From assembly GCA_024654065.1 (NCBI GenBank), contig JANLIQ010000060.1, positions 1 through 10,973 of the forward strand: a DNA stretch of 10,973 bases. The letters are read 5' to 3'. The position numbers were made by a program, and so were the translations under genes. Below the pieces are notes generated by a model. The model was given only the letters and a program-made list of their open reading frames with translations. It was not told the origin of the DNA and did not search any database. This document shows positions 7,978 to 10,973 of this stretch, one piece after another (the stretch's first letter is position 1; every line of letters begins with the position of its first letter). This DNA comes from Candidatus Berkelbacteria bacterium (lineage in GTDB: Bacteria > Patescibacteriota > UBA1384 > 2-12-FULL-50-11).

Positions 7978-8058
7978 GAATCAAGAATCATGAATCGAGA
8001 ATCAGGGGTTGGCATTTCTGGTCTCTTCTTAAATCATAATTCTTGATTCCTGATTCTC
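7978..8058. repeat. Heptad repeats GAATCNN with inverted copies
   Basis: Four perfect tandem heptads of the form GAATCNN lie at 7978-8005 (variable pairs AA, AT, GA, AG). A second block at 8029-8056 holds the same unit in inverse orientation (CTGATTC at 8050-8056, TTGATTC at 8043-8049, then degenerate copies). The blocks can pair in two ways: 7978-7995 with 8032-8049 (16 of 18 positions), or 7997-8006 with 8049-8058 (10 of 10). The arms interleave, so the two pairings form a pseudoknot or exclude one another. No protein is encoded here. Confidence 0.7.
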
Positions 8059-8071
8059 TCCCCATTTGGGG

Positions 8072-8100
8072 TTGACTTTTTGCCGATTTTCTGGTACGGT
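8072..8100 (+). promoter_or_regulatory. Promoter of the 107-aa membrane protein gene
   Basis: TTGACT (8072-8077), a 17-bp spacer and TACGGT (8095-8100), with an extended-10 TG at 8092-8093, form a good promoter. The predicted start is near 8107. The -35 directly abuts a small palindrome CCCC-ATTT-GGGG (8060-8071), which could be an operator or the base of the repeat structure upstream. Confidence 0.6.
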
Positions 8101-8105
8101 ATTCG

Positions 8106-8127
8106 CATCCTTTTCAAGGATGAGGAG
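8106..8127 (+). promoter_or_regulatory. Leader hairpin and Shine-Dalgarno of the membrane protein gene
   Basis: CATCCTT (8106-8112), loop TTC and AAGGATG (8116-8122) form a perfect 7-bp hairpin right at the predicted 5' end of the mRNA. AAGGA lies inside the stem, while GAGGAG (8122-8127), 9 nt before the ATG at 8137, stays mostly free. The site decides the true start of the gene and could modulate its translation. Confidence 0.5.
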
Positions 8128-8136
8128 CACAAAGAC

Positions 8137-8460
8137 ATGAAGTCGGTACGAGATTTTTTCGTCATTCTCGCTGTCGCAAGCCTCGGATTTGTTTTGATCT
8201 ATCAGTTCGGAGCTTTCCGGCCTGGCGATCTCAACGAGAGGTGGCTCTCAAAACGAGATTCGGCAGTTTGGATAACGCTCGGCAGCTTTGTAGCTGCAGG
8301 CGTTCTCCACTTCTTCATTCGTCTCTGCGAAGCAGCGATAGAAGAAGGTCGTCGTAGAGAACGAGCGAAAGCCATCGCGATCGCAGCCGAAGAGGCTGAG
8401 GAGAGACGACTTCGCAAACTGGGACTCGTCCCAGGAGGCTACCGCGTTTCTCGCCGCTAA
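8137..8460 (+). CDS. Small two-helix membrane protein, unknown function
   Basis: I do not recognise this 107-aa protein. It has two hydrophobic segments, residues about 6-26 and 44-64, joined by a polar loop of about 17 residues. A basic N-terminus and a basic C-terminus predict both ends inside the cell. Residues 69-96 form a strongly charged Arg/Glu/Ala helix, possibly amphipathic or a short coiled coil, ending in a glycine-containing basic tail. The start is ATG 8137, supported by GAGGAG 9 nt upstream and by a promoter whose -10 is at 8095-8100. A longer reading from TTG 8080 would overlap the promoter and is rejected. The gene is a single-gene unit: own promoter, 5' hairpin and 3' terminator. 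It is convergent with the mini-LuxR genes. Membrane anchoring of an alpha-helical cytoplasmic tail is inference. Confidence 0.75.
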   Translation: MKSVRDFFVILAVASLGFVLIYQFGAFRPGDLNERWLSKRDSAVWITLGSFVAAGVLHFFIRLCEAAIEEGRRRERAKAIAIAAEEAEERRLRKLGLVPGGYRVSRR

Positions 8461-8464
8461 GACC

Positions 8465-8503
8465 AAGGCTCCGCTAGCATTCGTGCCGGCGGGGCTTTTC
8501 TTT
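8465..8503 (+). terminator. Intrinsic terminator after the membrane protein gene
   Basis: AAGGCTCCGC (8465-8474) pairs with the segment 8489-8498 over 10 bp including two G-U pairs; a few more pairs extend the stem to a loop at 8479-8484. CTTTTCTTT follows, so it is a standard rho-independent terminator 4 nt after the stop codon. Confidence 0.8.
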
Positions 8504-8530
8504 ACAATTTTACATTCACCAACCTTATTC

Positions 8531-8599
8531 CACCCCGCGGGTGTAAGTTCGGCCTCAATGATAGTAATAGTCCCGCATGGCTGGTTGCCACACGGGACT
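8531..8599. other. Two hairpins between convergent genes
   Basis: CACCC-CGC-GGGTG (8531-8543) and a longer imperfect stem, AGTCCCG (8569-8575) with CGGGACT (8593-8599) plus an inner TGGC/GCCA pair (8578-8581 with 8587-8590), lie between the plus-strand terminator and the end of the minus-strand mini-LuxR gene. Read on the minus strand, the second hairpin is followed by ATTACTATC. It may be the terminator of that gene, although a real U-run is missing. Confidence 0.4.
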
Positions 8600-8604
8600 T
8601 GATG

Positions 8605-8826
8605 TCAGGGCCTGACAAGCCCCAGACTAACTGCCAAACAGCCAGCTGCAGTACGGCGATTCCGGTGCTTGAGACCGAGCTTGTTGTAGAGCGTTCTCAG
8701 TCGAATACCGACTGCTTCTTTCGATATGTTCAACATTTCCCCAATGTAGGGATTTGATGCATTACGCGCCAACAAACACAGAAGGAGGCGGTCTTCTTCT
8801 GTTAAGTCATCCTTTTGACAGGTCAT
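8605..8826 (-). CDS. Minimal LuxR/GerE-type HTH protein (distal)
   Basis: A 73-aa protein that is little more than a GerE-type DNA-binding domain: L-T-E-E-D-R (residues 8-13) matches the usual L-T-x-R-E opening. S-N-x-x-I-G-E-M-L-N-I-S-K-E-A-V-G-I-R-L is the helix-turn-helix, with Y-N-K-L-G-L after it and L-G-L at the end. There is no receiver, PAS or ligand-binding domain. Start ATG 8826 is chosen because GAGG lies 7 nt upstream and a promoter ends at 8853; a longer reading from 8928 would run over that promoter. The sequence is more diverged from the GerE consensus than the neighbouring copy (R-E-x-E replaced by E-D-R). Binding as a dimer, possibly with the neighbour, is inference. Confidence 0.8.
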   Translation of the reverse strand: MTCQKDDLTEEDRLLLCLLARNASNPYIGEMLNISKEAVGIRLRTLYNKLGLKHRNRRTAAGCLAVSLGLVRP

Positions 8827-8852
8827 GTACACACCTCGCAGGAGATGATTTG

Positions 8853-8880
8853 ATTTTAAGCTAATGGACGTAAATATCAA
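8853..8880 (-). promoter_or_regulatory. Promoter of the distal mini-LuxR gene
   Basis: On the minus strand TTGATA (8880-8875), a 16-bp spacer and TAAAAT (8858-8853) form a good promoter. The start would be near 8846, giving a leader of about 20 nt that contains GAGG 7 nt before the ATG at 8826. Confidence 0.65.
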
Positions 8881-8933
8881 TACGCTATTTGTTCGGTTTT
8901 CCACTTCTCCACAGTGTTTTCCCCACAAATACC

Positions 8934-8967
8934 ATACAAAAGATAGCCGCCTCGTCGTTGAGGCGGC
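8934..8967 (-). terminator. Intrinsic terminator of the proximal mini-LuxR gene
   Basis: GCCGCCTC (8946-8953), a six-base loop and GAGGCGGC (8960-8967) form a perfect 8-bp GC-rich stem. Read on the minus strand it is followed by TATCTTTTGT. It lies 25 nt after the stop of the upstream mini-LuxR gene and separates the two HTH genes into independent transcription units. Confidence 0.85.
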
Positions 8968-8992
8968 CGTCGTGGTTGAGCTGCCTTTAGCC

Positions 8993-9307
8993 CTAGGCTT
9001 CGGCTCGAGCGTGACTATAGCTTGGCTCGAAAGGAAGTAGCCCCAAGCGAGTCGCCACGCAAAATGCCTGGACTCGGTTGTTGACCTGAAGCTTGTCGTA
9101 GATATTTGACAGATGGAAATCTACGGTTCGCTTCGACAGATATAAAGTTTCGGCCGCCTCCCTGCTACTGTGACCCTCAGCAATGAGGCTCAAAACCTCT
9201 AGTTCTCGCTTGGTCAGTCGGGCACCGTGCCTGACAGTGTCTGACTTAATCACCCTCAGCAAAGACTGATTCGCCCCTAGGGGCGGATTTGGTGCTGTAA
9301 CACTCAT
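8993..9307 (-). CDS. LuxR-family HTH transcriptional regulator without sensor domain (proximal)
   Basis: A 104-aa protein with a canonical GerE/LuxR DNA-binding domain at about residues 31-91: L-T-K-R-E-L-E-V-L, then A-E-G-H-S-S-R-E-A-A, the recognition helix L-S-K-R-T-V-D-F-H-L, S-N-I-Y-D-K-L-Q-V-N-N-R, and a final R-L-G-L-L. The first 30 residues form a polar, unrecognised leader too short to be a receiver or acyl-homoserine-lactone domain. The start is supported by GGAGGG on the minus strand about 10 nt before the ATG at 9305-9307. It is divergent from the polymerase operon and has its own consensus-like promoter and terminator. The family binds palindromes of about 20 bp as dimers; a candidate site lies on its own -10 element. 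The signal it responds to is unknown. Confidence 0.93.
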   Translation of the reverse strand: MSVTAPNPPLGANQSLLRVIKSDTVRHGARLTKRELEVLSLIAEGHSSREAAETLYLSKRTVDFHLSNIYDKLQVNNRVQAFCVATRLGLLPFEPSYSHARAEA

Positions 9308-9328
9308 AAATCTAATCCCTCCATGTAC

Positions 9329-9355
9329 TTCGACCCCAGTTTGACCGCAGTCGAA
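9329..9355 (-). promoter_or_regulatory. 5' leader hairpin of the proximal mini-LuxR gene
   Basis: TTCGAC (9329-9334) and GTCGAA (9350-9355) form a 6-bp inverted repeat with a 15-nt loop, and the outer end coincides with the predicted transcription start near 9354. It leaves the Shine-Dalgarno GGAGGG free. Confidence 0.35.
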
Positions 9356-9358
9356 TAT

Positions 9359-9375
9359 CCAGTCTAGCAGTCTGG
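9359..9375. promoter_or_regulatory. Candidate operator over the mini-LuxR -10
   Basis: The 17-bp site CCAGTCTAGCAGTCTGG is an imperfect palindrome (CCAG and CTGG arms with AG/CT inside) and also a tandem repeat of CAGTCT(A/G)G at 9360-9367 and 9368-9375. It covers the -10 element and the adjacent spacer, where bound protein would block RNA polymerase. Autoregulation by the encoded HTH protein is a natural but untested reading. Confidence 0.4.
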
Positions 9376-9389
9376 CGTCCTAGTGTCAA
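9361..9389 (-). promoter_or_regulatory. Promoter of the proximal mini-LuxR gene
   Basis: On the minus strand TTGACA (9389-9384, a perfect -35), a 17-bp spacer and TAGACT (9366-9361) form the strongest promoter match in the window. Its -35 faces that of the polymerase operon (9412-9417), so the two units share one divergent intergenic region. Confidence 0.75.
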
Positions 9390-9411
9390 CTAGCGATTTG
9401 CTGAAGATCTA

Positions 9412-9441
9412 TTGACTTGTTCGGTATTTGTTCACTAATGT
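9412..9441 (+). promoter_or_regulatory. Promoter of the 87-aa protein/Y-polymerase operon
   Basis: TTGACT (9412-9417), an 18-bp spacer and TAATGT (9436-9441) precede the ATG at 9448 by 6 nt, so the mRNA would start at or next to the ATG. No Shine-Dalgarno sequence is present. Two direct copies of TTGTTC (9417-9422 and 9428-9433), 11 bp apart, lie between the -35 and the -10. Confidence 0.55.
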
Positions 9442-9447
9442 AAAACT

Positions 9448-9711
9448 ATGGGGGAAGCGCGAGAAATGGTTCAGGAAGTCGGGGAAAAGGTTAAGGTTTT
9501 GGCAAGTTTTGCCGGTTTTAAAATTACAATTCACTTCTTTAGCTGGCGTGGTCGAACCTACAAGGTAGATTCGATGAATTTGTTTCATGTTGAAAAAGAT
9601 GCCCAGCATCAAATCTATAATTTTGCCGTTAGTGCCCTTGGTAATACTTACCAATTAACCTTTGACCCAGTTACGCTCGAATGGCAACTAAAGGACGTTT
9701 TATCTTTATGA
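9448..9711 (+). CDS. 87-aa protein coupled to a Y-family polymerase; possible DUF6504-like
   Basis: A small soluble protein with no membrane segment. The N-terminal 20 residues are helical and charged. From residue 25 on it looks like an all-beta domain: F-F-S-W-R-G-R-T-Y-K-V, then a run rich in aromatics, F-A-V, Y-Q-L-T-F-D and a final W-Q-L-K-D-V. The W-R-G-R-Y-V / Y-x-L-x-F-D / W-x-L pattern resembles, from memory, DUF6504-type proteins; this is a tentative match. Its stop overlaps the polymerase start in an ATGA (9708-9711), so the two are translationally coupled and should work together in lesion bypass or DNA repair (inference). The start fits a leaderless transcript. Confidence 0.8.
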   Translation: MGEAREMVQEVGEKVKVLASFAGFKITIHFFSWRGRTYKVDSMNLFHVEKDAQHQIYNFAVSALGNTYQLTFDPVTLEWQLKDVLSL

Positions 9712-10967
9712 GAAAAATTCTTCATATGGATATGAACTCGTATTTTGCCACCCTTGAGCAACAAGCTCATCCTAATTTGCGTGGCAAGCCTATTGGTGTA
9801 GCCGGTAAGGGCAAGGGGGAACGAACAGTAATATGCGCTGCTTCGATTGAGGCCAAGAAATTTGGCTTAAAGTCAGGCATGTCTACTTGGGAAGCTCTAC
9901 GTCTCTGTCCGCAATTAATTGTTATTCCCGCTACTTACGACCGTTACAGTTTTACCTCAAAACGAATTTTTGATCTTATGGAGAGATTCGGTCCAAAAGT
10001 CGACATCTTTTCAATCGATGAGGCTTTCCTGGAACTTGATTCGGATATCGGCTGGGAAGACGCTAGTATCATCGCCAAGCGAATCAAGCATTTAATCCAT
10101 CAAGAGATAGGGGAGTGGGTGAGCGTTTCGATCGGTATATCATACGGTAAAACACTAGCTAAACTGGCCAGTGAGATGCAAAAACCGGACGGTCTAACAA
10201 TTATCCGACCGGAAGATTTTTCGCGAATTGCCGAGATCACTCCAATTGAGGAACTTTGTGGTGTCGGTTTTCGTCTCCGACCACGTTTGAACCGTATGGG
10301 GATTACTACTATCGCTGAACTGGGACGGATGCCTAAAGATATGTTAGTAACGGTTTTTGGCGACCATACCGGCTCGTGGTTACACCAAATAGGCAACGGT
10401 CAGGACTCAAACATTATTCACTCCTGGCGATCCCTACCACAAGAGAAATCGATTGGCCACTCTTACACTCTACCGCACAACATTAGCAATATGAGTGATG
10501 TTAAAAAGGTTTTACTCTTACTGTCGGAACGAGTTGGTGTTAGATTACGAGCTAGGAACCTGGTTGGTAAAACTATCTCGACATACCTACGCTTTGAAGA
10601 CGGATCCATTTGGGGAGAGCGTCATACCCAAAAAGAATATCTGCTTGATGGTTACCAAATTTACCAGGCTGGGGAAAGGCTGTTAAATGGCCTTAGGCAG
10701 TCAAAACCTGTCCGGTTGGTAGCAATCACCGTTAGTGATCTAGTGAGCCAATACGAAGCAACCTCACCGTTATTTACTACAACTCAAGCTAATGAACAAC
10801 TTGTTTTTGCTGTCGATAAAATAAATAACCGTTATGGCGAATGGACGGTTCATCGTGGTCTGATACACAAAATTCGCCAACGGATATTCAATCTGCCTGA
10901 CGGACGAGATAAACGAAAATTCGTTCCAGAAATAACGCACATAAACCCGTTTACAAAACGTGTTTAG
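9708..10967 (+). CDS. dinB: Y-family DNA polymerase (DinB/Pol IV-like)
   Basis: A 419-aa translesion polymerase that copies past damaged bases at low fidelity. The palm and fingers show the catalytic metal ligands D8 (H-M-D-M-N) and D104-E105 (S-I-D-E-A-F), with F13 at the usual steric-gate position. Y-family motifs S-Y-G-K-T-L-A-K-L-A-S-E and K-P-D-G follow. The thumb helix-hairpin-helix sits near residues 180-210 (G-V-G, then G-I-T-T-I-A-E-L). A little-finger domain follows. S-P-L-F at 353-356, before the helix ending in N-N-R-Y-G, lies where family members have the beta-clamp peptide. All acidic residues are intact, so it is not an inactive ImuB. Start ATG 9708 is chosen for the ATGA overlap and the typical M-R-K-I-x-H N-terminus; a start at 9681 would add nine atypical residues. 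AAGGA lies 12 nt upstream. The stop is 6 nt before the window end. Confidence 0.93.
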   Translation: MRKILHMDMNSYFATLEQQAHPNLRGKPIGVAGKGKGERTVICAASIEAKKFGLKSGMSTWEALRLCPQLIVIPATYDRYSFTSKRIFDLMERFGPKVDIFSIDEAFLELDSDIGWEDASIIAKRIKHLIHQEIGEWVSVSIGISYGKTLAKLASEMQKPDGLTIIRPEDFSRIAEITPIEELCGVGFRLRPRLNRMGITTIAELGRMPKDMLVTVFGDHTGSWLHQIGNGQDSNIIHSWRSLPQEKSIGHSYTLPHNISNMSDVKKVLLLLSERVGVRLRARNLVGKTISTYLRFEDGSIWGERHTQKEYLLDGYQIYQAGERLLNGLRQSKPVRLVAITVSDLVSQYEATSPLFTTTQANEQLVFAVDKINNRYGEWTVHRGLIHKIRQRIFNLPDGRDKRKFVPEITHINPFTKRV

Positions 10968-10973
10968 AAAAGT

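Noticed and set aside
7978..8058. CRISPR array
   Set aside because: Repeat units are 7 bp with no spacers between them; no cas gene is near.
8080..8136. N-terminal extension of the membrane protein from TTG 8080 (126 aa)
   Set aside because: It would cover the -10 element at 8095-8100, has no Shine-Dalgarno sequence, and ATG 8137 has GAGGAG at good distance.
8202..8466. Two minus-strand frames over the membrane protein gene
   Set aside because: They overlap each other and the supported plus-strand gene, and show no domain or start signal.
8827..8928. Longer distal mini-LuxR protein starting at 8928
   Set aside because: The extra 34 codons run over the promoter at 8853-8880 and have no HTH or other domain; ATG 8826 has a good Shine-Dalgarno sequence.
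9308..9447. Classic LexA/SOS box
   Set aside because: Neither CTG-N10-CAG nor CGAAC-N4-GTTCG is found; only a direct TTGTTC repeat, reported separately.
9681..9707. Longer polymerase start at ATG 9681
   Set aside because: ATG 9708 gives the ATGA overlap and the family-typical N-terminus; the extra nine residues match nothing.

Overview
The window reads as a compact bacterial chromosome segment, most likely from a Patescibacteria/CPR-type organism. This is inferred from gene content and style: a lone nusA without rimP or rbfA beside it and with a Lys/Ala/Thr-rich tail, free-standing minimal LuxR-type HTH proteins, an orphan PEP-utiliser mobile domain, short intergenic gaps and probable leaderless promoters. 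TGA is used as a normal stop (clpC, the GT4 gene, the distal mini-LuxR gene), so the recoded-TGA lineages (Gracilibacteria/Absconditabacteria) are unlikely. The phylum call cannot be proven from this window. No tRNA, rRNA, IS element or CRISPR array was seen.

Left part (1-4031, all plus strand): mreB (cell-shape actin) is followed after 11 nt by a protein with a C-terminal phosphohistidine swivel domain. Next come two overlapping cell-envelope glycosyltransferases (GT4, then WecG/TagA-type GT26). This is a shape and surface-polysaccharide block.

Middle part (4032-7961): nusA has a strong extended -10 promoter, a 5' leader with a hairpin and U-run, and a Shine-Dalgarno sequence. A full-length ClpC-type AAA+ unfoldase follows; its ATG falls exactly where transcription should start. 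These are housekeeping transcription and proteostasis genes.

Right part (7962-10973) is regulatory and accessory in character. A heptad-repeat block (GAATCNN) with inverted copies follows clpC. Then come a 107-aa two-helix membrane protein with its own promoter and terminator, and two convergent minus-strand genes for minimal GerE/LuxR HTH proteins, each with its own promoter. Finally a plus-strand pair encodes an 87-aa protein and a Y-family DNA polymerase joined by an ATGA overlap. The promoter of the upstream mini-LuxR gene and that of the polymerase operon are divergent, and operator-like repeats lie on or between their core elements.

Two patterns cut across the window. Four transcription units (mreB, GT4, clpC, the polymerase operon) appear to be leaderless, with the -10 element 6-9 nt before the ATG. 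Units with a Shine-Dalgarno sequence have 5' leaders, and three of these four leaders begin with a small hairpin. Both patterns are inferred from sequence only.
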